From the NCBI GenBank assembly GCA_030430725.1, contig JAUIKP010000285.1, forward strand, positions 1 to 5,077: DNA of 5,077 bases, written 5' to 3'. The stretch comes from Nitrospiria bacterium. GTDB lineage: Bacteria; Nitrospirota; Nitrospiria; Nitrospirales; UBA8639. The notes under the pieces were generated by a model. It was given only the letters and a program-made list of their open reading frames with translations. It did not search any database and had not been told where the DNA came from. Numbering within the stretch: position 1 is the first letter of the stretch; every line of letters begins with the position of its first letter. The position numbers were made by a program, and so were the translations under genes. Positions 1 through 5,077 of the stretch are shown piece after piece.

Positions 1-65
1 TCCCCAGGAACCGACATGCTGCCACGAAGGGGTATTTTGGTCGGAGAAATGGTGAACTGACTCAT
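1..65 (-). CDS. aroA: 3-phosphoshikimate 1-carboxyvinyltransferase (EPSP synthase), N-terminal fragment cut by the window edge
   Basis: Only the first 21 codons and two bases of the next are inside the window. They begin at an ATG whose first base is position 65, and the peptide starts MSQFTISPTK. It then runs into LRGSMSVPG followed by a codon starting GA, which matches the opening of EPSP synthases (L-x-G-x-x-x-VPGDKS, the first phosphoenolpyruvate/shikimate-3-phosphate binding loop); the lysine and serine of that loop lie beyond the edge. The enzyme transfers the enolpyruvyl group of PEP to shikimate-3-phosphate in the cytoplasm. The start overlaps the tyrA stop as ATGA, and no strong Shine-Dalgarno sequence lies in front, so translation is probably coupled to tyrA. 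The identification rests on a short motif plus the pathway context of four upstream aromatic genes. Frame and start are clear; class and completeness cannot be judged here. Confidence 0.85.
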   Translation of the reverse strand, partial: MSQFTISPTKIPLRGSMSVPG

Positions 66-949
66 ATCAACCGTTCTCGTGAGGCTTTGGCCCGGGCAAT
101 CGCCTGGTATAATCCAGGTGCATCCCGTTTGTTCAATAACTCCCGGAAATCTTGTAGCTGTTGCATATACCGGTCAACCATCTCCACCAAATTCGCATGA
201 TTGGCGACACAAATATCCCGCCACATTTCAGGCGAGCTGGCCGCAATCCTCGTGGTATCGCGTAAACCTCCCCCAGAGAAATTCAGCAAATCCGCCGGCT
301 GGGATGTTCGTCCTTGCAACGCCTCCAAGGTGTGCATGAGAGAAAACGCCACGATATGTGGCAGATGACTCACCGCACCGAAGACCCAATCATGGTCCAT
401 GGGATCCATCGATGCCACCACAGATCCGACAGTTTCCCAAAGATGACGAACCCTTTCCAGAGCCTGGGGATTGGTATGAATAGTCGGAGTCAGAATACAT
501 CTGGCGCCCTGAAACAAATGCGAATCGGCATACGCCACTCCAGATTTTTCTTTTCCGGCAATCGGATGGGCACCGACAAAAAACGTCGAGGGAGGCAGAC
601 GGGCTTCAATTTTTGAGACCAGTTGGCCCTTCACGCTCCCTACATCACTTACGATAGCGCACGGGGCCAGATCCTTTCCCCACAGGTCGATTTGCGAGAG
701 ATACGTCTCTACAGGAGTGGCCAGGACAATTAAATCCGATTGGCTTACCGCCCGATGCGGCTCCAAGGCAAATTGATCGATGGCACCCATTCGAACGGCT
801 AGTTCGAGGTTTTCTTGTCGACGACCGATCCCCACGACCGTTTTGGCTAAGGCCTGTTCCTTCAAGGCAAGGCCGAGAGAGCCGCCAAGCAGGCCTATCC
901 CGATAATGGTCACATGCCGGAACAGCGGTTCTGAATGGGAAGTCGACAT
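62..949 (-). CDS. tyrA: Prephenate/arogenate dehydrogenase (TyrA), without ACT domain
   Basis: This 295-residue protein is the tyrosine-branch dehydrogenase, which oxidatively decarboxylates prephenate to 4-hydroxyphenylpyruvate, or arogenate to tyrosine. The N-terminal Rossmann fold shows GIGLLGGSLG (residues 17-26). The second strand ends in GIGRR (40-44), with Arg43-Arg44 where NAD-specific relatives usually carry an acidic residue; NADP use is therefore possible. SDVGSVKG (101-108) holds the expected catalytic serine and GAHPIAG (126-132) the catalytic histidine, His128. SHLPH (194-198) and GGGLRDTTRIA (226-236) are the helical-domain substrate motifs, with arginines for the substrate carboxylates. 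The protein ends soon after the helical dimerisation domain, so it lacks the C-terminal ACT domain found in Bacillus-type TyrA and the fused mutase of enteric TyrA. An in-frame stop lies just upstream of the ATG, so the start cannot move upstream. No clear Shine-Dalgarno is seen in the 37-bp gap to aroF. Prephenate versus arogenate preference cannot be settled by eye. Confidence 0.95.
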   Translation of the reverse strand: MSTSHSEPLFRHVTIIGIGLLGGSLGLALKEQALAKTVVGIGRRQENLELAVRMGAIDQFALEPHRAVSQSDLIVLATPVETYLSQIDLWGKDLAPCAIVSDVGSVKGQLVSKIEARLPPSTFFVGAHPIAGKEKSGVAYADSHLFQGARCILTPTIHTNPQALERVRHLWETVGSVVASMDPMDHDWVFGAVSHLPHIVAFSLMHTLEALQGRTSQPADLLNFSGGGLRDTTRIAASSPEMWRDICVANHANLVEMVDRYMQQLQDFRELLNKRDAPGLYQAIARAKASRERLI

Positions 950-986
950 GATGGAAGACTAAAGTGTCGGAATCACAAGAGAACAA

Positions 987-2000
987 TCAAAGTTCCCGGC
1001 CGACAGCCTGCGCCACCTTTTGTAAATCATTCATGAGTTCGGTAAACCGGCTGGGCTTCAGCGATTCCTCTCCGTCGCACAGGGCACATTCCGGATTAGA
1101 ATGGACCTCAATCAACAAACCGTCAGCTCCAGCCGCAATGGCAGCTTTGGCCATAGGGGCCACAAGCTTCCAATTTCCGGTTGCGTGACTTGGATCAACA
1201 ATAACGGGCAAATGCGTCATTTCTTTCAGGGTGGGCACCGCACTTAAATCGAGCGTATTGCGATACTGAGGCTCAAAGGTGCGAATTCCCCTTTCACACA
1301 GCATGACATTCCGATTGCCCCGGGACATAATATATTCTGCGGATAAGAGTACCTCTTTAATCGTGGCCGACAGCCCCCGTTTCAACAAAACGGGTTTGTC
1401 ATAGGCGCCAACCTCTTTTAACAGTTCAAAATTTTGCATATTGCGGGCACCAACTTGGATCACATCCGCTTTTTCCAAAAAATGTCCGAGATCACGAGCA
1501 TCCAAAATTTCACTCACTACCGGAAGGCCTGTTTGTCTCCTAGCCTCAGCCAAAAACTCCAATCCTTCCTGTCCCAACCCTTGAAAAGAATAGGGCGATG
1601 TACGAGGCTTATACGCGCCGCCACGCAAAATGGTGGCACCGGCTCTAGCCACTTCTTGAGCGATGCCCACCGTAATTTCTAATTTCTCCACCGCGCAAGG
1701 ACCGGCCATAATCACGATCCGACTTCCCCCGACTTTCACCCCGGCCACGTCGATGACGGAATCGTGTTTTTGAAATTCACGGCTCACTAACTTCCAGGGA
1801 GCTAGGATCGGAGTCACACTTTCCACACCGGGAAACACGCTCAAGGGTTGCCCTTGCAACACCCGGTCATCGCCAAGCACCGCTACAATGGTCCGTTCTT
1901 TTCCCTTCGTGATTTGCGTGACCATCCCTAACGAACGAAGACGATCAATTAAGTGATCAACATTCTGCTCTGTGGCTTCGGGTTTTAAGACGATAACCAT
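987..2000 (-). CDS. aroF: 3-deoxy-7-phosphoheptulonate synthase (DAHP synthase), type I-beta with N-terminal regulatory domain
   Basis: This enzyme condenses PEP with erythrose-4-phosphate to DAHP, the first committed step of the shikimate pathway. The 337-residue length and layout match Thermotoga maritima DAHP synthase as I recall it: a ferredoxin-like (ACT-like) domain at about 1-68, then a (beta/alpha)8 barrel. All four metal ligands of the Thermotoga enzyme appear at the same numbers: Cys102 in AGPC, His272 in DPSH, Glu298 in EVH and Asp309 in CDG. Substrate motifs are also intact: LRGGAYKPRTSPYSFQG (125-141), IQVGARNMQN (181-190), LLKRG (205-209) and CERGIRTF (235-242). In Thermotoga the N-terminal domain mediates tyrosine inhibition, so feedback control is likely but inferred here. 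The opening MVIVLKP matches the family start and supports this ATG. An AAGGA lies 14 nt upstream, farther than ideal, within the 22-bp gap after hisC. Confidence 0.97.
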   Translation of the reverse strand: MVIVLKPEATEQNVDHLIDRLRSLGMVTQITKGKERTIVAVLGDDRVLQGQPLSVFPGVESVTPILAPWKLVSREFQKHDSVIDVAGVKVGGSRIVIMAGPCAVEKLEITVGIAQEVARAGATILRGGAYKPRTSPYSFQGLGQEGLEFLAEARRQTGLPVVSEILDARDLGHFLEKADVIQVGARNMQNFELLKEVGAYDKPVLLKRGLSATIKEVLLSAEYIMSRGNRNVMLCERGIRTFEPQYRNTLDLSAVPTLKEMTHLPVIVDPSHATGNWKLVAPMAKAAIAAGADGLLIEVHSNPECALCDGEESLKPSRFTELMNDLQKVAQAVGREL

Positions 2001-2022
2001 TAAATGAATCAGAATCCTTGCG

Positions 2023-3108
2023 CTAGGACAGGGCGGAGAGCACTCGGGTTAACGATTCAAGAAAGCGCCGATTTTCGATCGGTTGTCCAATGGTCACTCG
2101 AAGCATGGGCCCACGAATATGCCGAACAATGACGCCTTCCCGAAGCAACGCGTCAAACGCACGCCTTCCATCAATCCCTACATTGAAATACAAAAAGTTG
2201 GCTTGACTGGGAACGGACTCTAAGCCCATGGCGATCAGCCTCTCTTGCAGAAACGTCATTTCGGCTTCATTCATGGCCCGGCTTTTAGCCACATGATCGT
2301 CATCGGACAGGGCTGCTCGTGCGGCTTCTTGAGCCAAGCTATTCACGTTGAAAGGGGGACGAACACGATTCACATATCCGGCGATTTCTTTGGTCGTACA
2401 CCCATACCCCACGCGCAACCCTGCCAATCCATAAATTTTTGAAAACGTCCGTAGTACCACAACCGGCCGCCCGTCACGAACATACTGCAAGCTGTCCGGG
2501 AAATCGGGATGTCGGACGTATTCATAGTACGCCTCATCGAATACGACGACCACATCATCGGGAAGTCGGGAGAGGAAGCCATCGATTTCCCGTGCCGTCA
2601 GCATGGTGCCCGTGGGATTATTCGGATTGCAGAGGAAAAAGAGTCGCGTGCGGTCGGTGACCGCGTCAACCATAGCCGCCATATCATGGACCCAATTTTT
2701 CAAGGGGACTTCTACCGGCACACCATGCCCTCCCAACACAGAGAGCTTGTACATTACAAACGTCAGATCGGCCATGACCGCTTCATCACCAGGAGAGAGA
2801 AATGCGCGAACCAAAAGACTGATGATTTCATCTGACCCATTGCCCACCAGAACCTGATCATCGGAAACCTTCCACCGCTCGGCTAACGCTTGCCGAAGGT
2901 AGTGAGCCCCGCCATCCGGATACCGGTGAAGCGACGCTGAGGCCTCCGCTAGAACCTGCAGAGCATTCGGCGAAGGACCCCAAGGATTTTCATTGGAGGC
3001 CAGTTTAATGGCCTGGGTAATTCCCAGTTCCCGCTCCAATTCGCCCAAAGGTTTCCCTGGGGAATATGGGGTTAACGAGGCGATGGTGGGATGGACACGC
3101 AATGGCAT
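2023..3108 (-). CDS. hisC: Histidinol-phosphate aminotransferase, probably also the aromatic aminotransferase of this operon
   Basis: This is a 361-residue class I/II (fold-type I) PLP-dependent aminotransferase of the HisC family, close to the usual 350-370 residues. Visible motifs in order are LASNENPWGPSP (36-47, substrate entry), LVGNGSDEII (87-96, PLP phosphate loop), NPNNPTG (161-167), DEAYYEY (191-197, Asp191 pairing with the PLP ring nitrogen), TFSKIYGLAGLRVGY (221-235, with Lys224 as the Schiff-base lysine and Arg232 near the phosphate) and MLRVTIG (335-341, Arg337 as the likely substrate carboxylate binder). The family converts imidazole-acetol phosphate and glutamate to histidinol phosphate. 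Some members, such as the Bacillus subtilis enzyme encoded beside trp/aro genes, also transaminate phenylpyruvate and 4-hydroxyphenylpyruvate. Its place between pheA and aroF makes that second role likely, by inference. No in-frame start codon lies close upstream of the ATG, and the Shine-Dalgarno is weak. Confidence 0.93.
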   Translation of the reverse strand: MPLRVHPTIASLTPYSPGKPLGELERELGITQAIKLASNENPWGPSPNALQVLAEASASLHRYPDGGAHYLRQALAERWKVSDDQVLVGNGSDEIISLLVRAFLSPGDEAVMADLTFVMYKLSVLGGHGVPVEVPLKNWVHDMAAMVDAVTDRTRLFFLCNPNNPTGTMLTAREIDGFLSRLPDDVVVVFDEAYYEYVRHPDFPDSLQYVRDGRPVVVLRTFSKIYGLAGLRVGYGCTTKEIAGYVNRVRPPFNVNSLAQEAARAALSDDDHVAKSRAMNEAEMTFLQERLIAMGLESVPSQANFLYFNVGIDGRRAFDALLREGVIVRHIRGPMLRVTIGQPIENRRFLESLTRVLSALS

Positions 3109-3238
3109 GGGCTTACATTCTTTCTTTTGTGCGCATACGGGGAAATTCGCAAAAAATTCATATTCTACCGAGAACGATCTATTGCCCCATCCCCTTCCGG
3201 ACCTCCATCCTTCAAGGGCATATAGGTTGGGCCAGACT
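3109..3238 (-). other. pheA-hisC intergenic gap, no clear signal
   Basis: This is the longest gap inside the aromatic block. On the coding strand it starts purine-rich and becomes AT-rich close to hisC. It contains an imperfect inverted repeat (arms 3125-3133 and 3148-3156, eight pairs and one mismatch, 14-nt loop) and a TAGAAT hexamer at about 3164-3169 that resembles a sigma-70 -10 box. No TTGACA-like -35 sits at a proper distance. There is no GC-rich stem followed by a U-tract, so I see no intrinsic terminator separating pheA from hisC. Tiny ATG-initiated ORFs in the gap lack convincing ribosome-binding sites. An internal promoter for hisC-aroF-tyrA-aroA is possible but unsupported. Confidence 0.3.
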
Positions 3239-4330
3239 CTACTGATGAGAAGAATACGATCCCAGTACCTTCATCATCAAACAACGAGACCTGACTTCCT
3301 CCAAGGCTTTCTTCAGGCGGTCATCGTCCTGATGTCCCTCCAAATCCATGTAAAACAGATATTCCCAGACTTTTCGTCTGGTAGGCCGTGATTCAATTTT
3401 GGTCATACTAATACCGTGAGATGAAAACGGACGGATCAGGTCATATAAAGCTCCAACCCGGTCTTTTGCTGAGACTATGATCGACGTTTTATCACGACCG
3501 GTTGGTTCAGCTCCCTTTTGGGATAAAATGAGGAACCTGGTGAAATTATTAATGTTATCTTCAATTCGTGATCGCAGAACATTCAAACCATACAACTCCG
3601 CGGCTAATTCGGAGGCAATGGCCCCTGCGGTTGGATCATTCACACACCGCTCAGCAGCCCGAGCCGTACTGGGCTCTTCCGCAAAATTCACAGAAGGCAA
3701 ATTGGTTTCCAGCCAGTTTCGGCATTGGGCAAGGGCATGCGGATGAGAATAGACCGTCTTGATTTCTTCTAATTTTTCCGCCTTCGAAAGAAAGTGATGG
3801 GAAACTTCCAGCATCACTTCACCATAAATCAACAAGGGTGAGTCCACGAACAGATCTAACGTATGGTTGACCACCCCTTCCGTTGAATTTTCTATGGGGA
3901 CCACGCCAAACCGCATACGTCCCCGTTCCACTTCATCAAACACCTCCTTAATGCTATTGACCGACACGTAGTCGGCCGATCCCCCAAACTTCCTCATAGC
4001 AGCCAGATGCGTAAACGTGGCAGGTGGCCCTAGATACGCGACCGTTTGTGTCCCCTCGAGAGAAAGGGACGCCGACATAATTTCCCGATACACATGACGC
4101 AGCGCTTCACTAGGAAACGGCCCGGGATTCTTGCGCATCAACCGTTCCACGATCGCAACTTCCCGACCAGGCGTGTGAAGATGGGCGGACGAATCCTGTT
4201 GTTTTTTCAAATGCCCAATTTTAATGACATATTGGGATCGCTCATTCAATATGTTGAGAATGTCGTCATCAAGCCGGTCGATCTCTTGACGACATTGCTG
4301 CATATCCTCTGGAAGCTCCATGAGACTCAT
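3239..4330 (-). CDS. pheA: Bifunctional chorismate mutase / prephenate dehydratase (P-protein) with ACT domain
   Basis: This 363-residue cytoplasmic P-protein rearranges chorismate to prephenate, then dehydrates and decarboxylates it to phenylpyruvate. The AroQ-type mutase helices span about 8-90, with Arg14, Arg31 (in LNER), Lys42 and the Arg56-Glu57 pair placed like the active-site residues of the E. coli mutase. The dehydratase spans about 97-270. It opens with YLGPPATFTH (99-108), carries VPIENSTEGVV (144-154), and ends with EDNINNFTRF (257-266), where Thr264 of the TRF motif is the catalytic threonine. The C-terminal ACT domain (about 281-357) keeps GALY (293-296) and ESRP (313-316), the motifs that bind phenylalanine in this family, so Phe feedback inhibition is likely. 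Two starts are plausible: the ATG at 4330 (AGGA, 6-nt spacing) and the one three codons later at 4321 (AAGGA, 8-nt spacing). I keep the first. It is the first aromatic gene of the block. Confidence 0.97.
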   Translation of the reverse strand: MSLMELPEDMQQCRQEIDRLDDDILNILNERSQYVIKIGHLKKQQDSSAHLHTPGREVAIVERLMRKNPGPFPSEALRHVYREIMSASLSLEGTQTVAYLGPPATFTHLAAMRKFGGSADYVSVNSIKEVFDEVERGRMRFGVVPIENSTEGVVNHTLDLFVDSPLLIYGEVMLEVSHHFLSKAEKLEEIKTVYSHPHALAQCRNWLETNLPSVNFAEEPSTARAAERCVNDPTAGAIASELAAELYGLNVLRSRIEDNINNFTRFLILSQKGAEPTGRDKTSIIVSAKDRVGALYDLIRPFSSHGISMTKIESRPTRRKVWEYLFYMDLEGHQDDDRLKKALEEVRSRCLMMKVLGSYSSHQ

Positions 4331-4340
4331 CCTTTATCCT
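4331..4340 (-). promoter_or_regulatory. Ribosome-binding region of pheA
   Basis: On the coding strand AGGATAAAGG directly precedes the ATG. AGGA (4337-4340) is six bases from the first ATG. The second purine group, AAGGA (4330-4334), sits eight bases from the in-frame ATG at codon 4. Both are good Shine-Dalgarno matches, so the sequence does not decide between starts; the difference is only three residues before the mutase domain. This is the clearest ribosome-binding site in the window. Confidence 0.6.
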
Positions 4341-4359
4341 GAAAAATCTGCAATTCAGG
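4338..4359 (-). repeat. Inverted repeat overlapping the pheA Shine-Dalgarno
   Basis: A perfect 6-bp inverted repeat, CCTGAA/TTCAGG (arms 4338-4343 and 4354-4359), encloses a 10-nt loop. In the transcript the 3' arm contains the AGG of the upstream Shine-Dalgarno of pheA, so a folded stem would partly hide that site. The stem is short and the loop is large, so stability is modest and the match could be chance. A second weak repeat, GCAAGC/GCTTGC (arms 4393-4398 and 4413-4418), lies farther upstream in the same leader. Confidence 0.3.
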
Positions 4360-4476
4360 CAGGAGCATACAAGGAATACCCTGCTGAGGCAAGCAAGCGT
4401 TTCCCCCTGCCAGCTTGCGACTTTCCTTCACAAATAGGGCTCCATTTCCCGACCACCAACGCTGGGGCTTTCCCGG

Positions 4477-5077
4477 TCAGCGCGGCACCAGAAAGACATA
4501 CCGCTGAAGACGATCACTCAAACACCGATCGGTCGCTTTGATCGTCCAGTCGGGAAAGGTGGCCGAAATCCATTCCAAAGTCATTGAGGAATCCCCGTAG
4601 GTGACGTCACCGTCGATCGGCGCCCAGTTGTGGGGATTGAAGGCAAAGCCTTCCTCGCGATGTTTAACGGCTAAGGCCACTTTCTGCTCGGGTGATGTAT
4701 GCGGGTCATGCTCCCAGTTTTCGACCGGACGTATGGTCATGGCCAACAGGCCATCATTCGCAATATATTTCCGCAAAGTGTTCAACGTAGTTATCATCGC
4801 CCTACGGGACAAATGGGTATACACAGAGAAGGCATAAATGAGGTCAAACTTTATCTCCCCAACCGGTAGGGACGTAGGCAAATACTCGGATACGGCGAAA
4901 TTTGTGCCGAGTCCCGACTTTCGGCAAAGCTCAATGGACTGCTCCCGTGGATCAACACCAAAGGTTTTTTCCTCGGCAGTGAAGTAATAGAGCAATTGCG
5001 CGATGCGGCCATAGCCGCATCCAAAGTCTAAGACAGTGGCATTATCCAATTGTCTCCCAGTCACGCGCGTGTAGTTG
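4477..5077 (-). CDS. Class I SAM-dependent methyltransferase, N-terminus outside the window
   Basis: The reading frame is open to the right edge, so the true start lies outside; the GTG at 5064 is in frame but reads as an internal valine in NYTRVTGRQL. About 200 residues are visible. Numbered from that valine as residue 1, motif I is VLDFGCGYGR (11-20), the SAM-binding glycine loop. GVDP (36-39) supplies the acidic residue (Asp38) that typically holds the SAM ribose. FDLIYAFSVYTHL (73-85) is the motif IV region, and NDGLLAMTIRP (103-113) is the following strand. The C-terminal part carries HNWAPIDGDVTYGDSS (145-160), a probable substrate-side segment. The SVYTHL style is common in methyltransferases near glycan and cell-surface genes, but the acceptor cannot be read from the sequence. 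There is no membrane segment. It is co-directional with pheA, 146 bp upstream, and is probably not part of the aromatic pathway. Confidence 0.85.
   Translation of the reverse strand, partial: NYTRVTGRQLDNATVLDFGCGYGRIAQLLYYFTAEEKTFGVDPREQSIELCRKSGLGTNFAVSEYLPTSLPVGEIKFDLIYAFSVYTHLSRRAMITTLNTLRKYIANDGLLAMTIRPVENWEHDPHTSPEQKVALAVKHREEGFAFNPHNWAPIDGDVTYGDSSMTLEWISATFPDWTIKATDRCLSDRLQRYVFLVPR

Larger units (their letters stand above)
4331..4476 (-). other. Leader between the methyltransferase gene and pheA
   Basis: This 146-bp stretch should hold the promoter of the aromatic block if the block is transcribed separately from the methyltransferase gene. I find no sigma-70 pair with both boxes close to consensus at 16-18 bp spacing, and no GC-rich hairpin with a U-tract to terminate the upstream gene. 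It holds the two short inverted repeats described with the pheA ribosome-binding site. It also holds a 13-codon ATG ORF (4327-4368) whose TGA overlaps the pheA ATG. That ORF has only one Phe codon and no good ribosome-binding site, so it is not a classical phenylalanine attenuator peptide. Confidence 0.3.

Noticed and set aside
314..616. 100-residue plus-strand ORF
   Set aside because: It lies entirely antisense to tyrA, whose motifs are complete across this region; the translation is of low-complexity character with no recognisable domain.
645..986. 113-residue minus-strand ORF in another frame of tyrA
   Set aside because: It is rich in Arg, Pro, Ser and Cys, overlaps the NAD(P)-binding domain of tyrA out of frame, and shows no domain of its own.
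2509..2835. 108-residue plus-strand ORF, with further overlapping ORFs at 2439-2660 and 2603-2857
   Set aside because: All are antisense to the conserved core of hisC. Several frames open together over the same stretch, which points to base composition of the real gene, not separate genes.
3184..3223. Mini-ORFs of 9 and 18 codons in the pheA-hisC gap as possible leader peptides
   Set aside because: Neither has a properly spaced ribosome-binding site, neither contains runs of His, Phe or Tyr codons, and no terminator-like hairpin follows.
2993..3391. 132-residue plus-strand ORF covering the pheA-hisC gap
   Set aside because: Both ends are antisense to conserved coding sequence (the HisC N-terminus and the PheA ACT domain), with no recognisable domain. 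The gap part alone is too short to support a gene.
4046..4342. 98-residue plus-strand ORF
   Set aside because: It is antisense to the chorismate mutase domain of pheA, where the coding frame is certain, and has no recognisable domain.
4389..4418. GCAAGC/GCTTGC repeat as a terminator of the methyltransferase gene
   Set aside because: The stem is 6 bp with a 14-nt loop and is not followed by a U-tract on the coding strand.
4477..5064. GTG at 5064 as the true start of the methyltransferase
   Set aside because: The frame stays open to the window edge, and a start here would leave only ten residues before motif I. The upstream residues NYTR continue naturally into the family pattern, so the gene most likely begins outside the window.

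Overview
The window holds one minus-strand block of aromatic amino-acid biosynthesis genes plus the 3' part of an unrelated minus-strand gene. In transcription order (right to left) it reads: a class I SAM-dependent methyltransferase cut by the right edge; a 146-bp leader; pheA (chorismate mutase-prephenate dehydratase); hisC (histidinol-phosphate/aromatic aminotransferase); aroF (DAHP synthase of the Thermotoga-like type I-beta); tyrA (prephenate/arogenate dehydrogenase); and the first 21 codons of aroA (EPSP synthase), cut by the left edge. I see no convincing gene on the plus strand, and no tRNA, rRNA, CRISPR array, insertion sequence or other mobile element.

The five aromatic genes form a coherent pathway cluster. 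AroF makes DAHP, the first shikimate-pathway intermediate. AroA makes EPSP, the precursor of chorismate. The mutase half of PheA turns chorismate into prephenate, and its dehydratase half turns prephenate into phenylpyruvate. TyrA takes prephenate (or arogenate) toward tyrosine. HisC can supply the transamination step for both branches. Spacing is tight from hisC onward: 22 bp to aroF, 37 bp to tyrA, then a 4-nt ATGA overlap into aroA, so translation is probably coupled there. The pheA-hisC gap is looser (130 bp) and could hold an internal promoter or processing site, although none is clear. Feedback control can be read from the domains: PheA keeps a C-terminal ACT domain with the phenylalanine-binding motifs, AroF has the N-terminal ferredoxin-like/ACT-like domain, and TyrA has no regulatory domain.

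The gene order pheA-hisC-aroF-tyrA-aroA and the protein styles fit a Gram-negative bacterium of the Nitrospirota or a deltaproteobacteria-like lineage. From memory I lean to Nitrospirota. This is an inference from gene order and protein resemblance, not from a database search.

Most of the window is ordinary core metabolism, and I do not see a new biological system in it. The points worth a second look are modest: an inverted repeat that would occlude the pheA ribosome-binding site, a 13-codon upstream ORF ending on the pheA start codon, an Arg-Arg pair in TyrA that suggests NADP use, and the placing of hisC inside an aromatic rather than a histidine operon.
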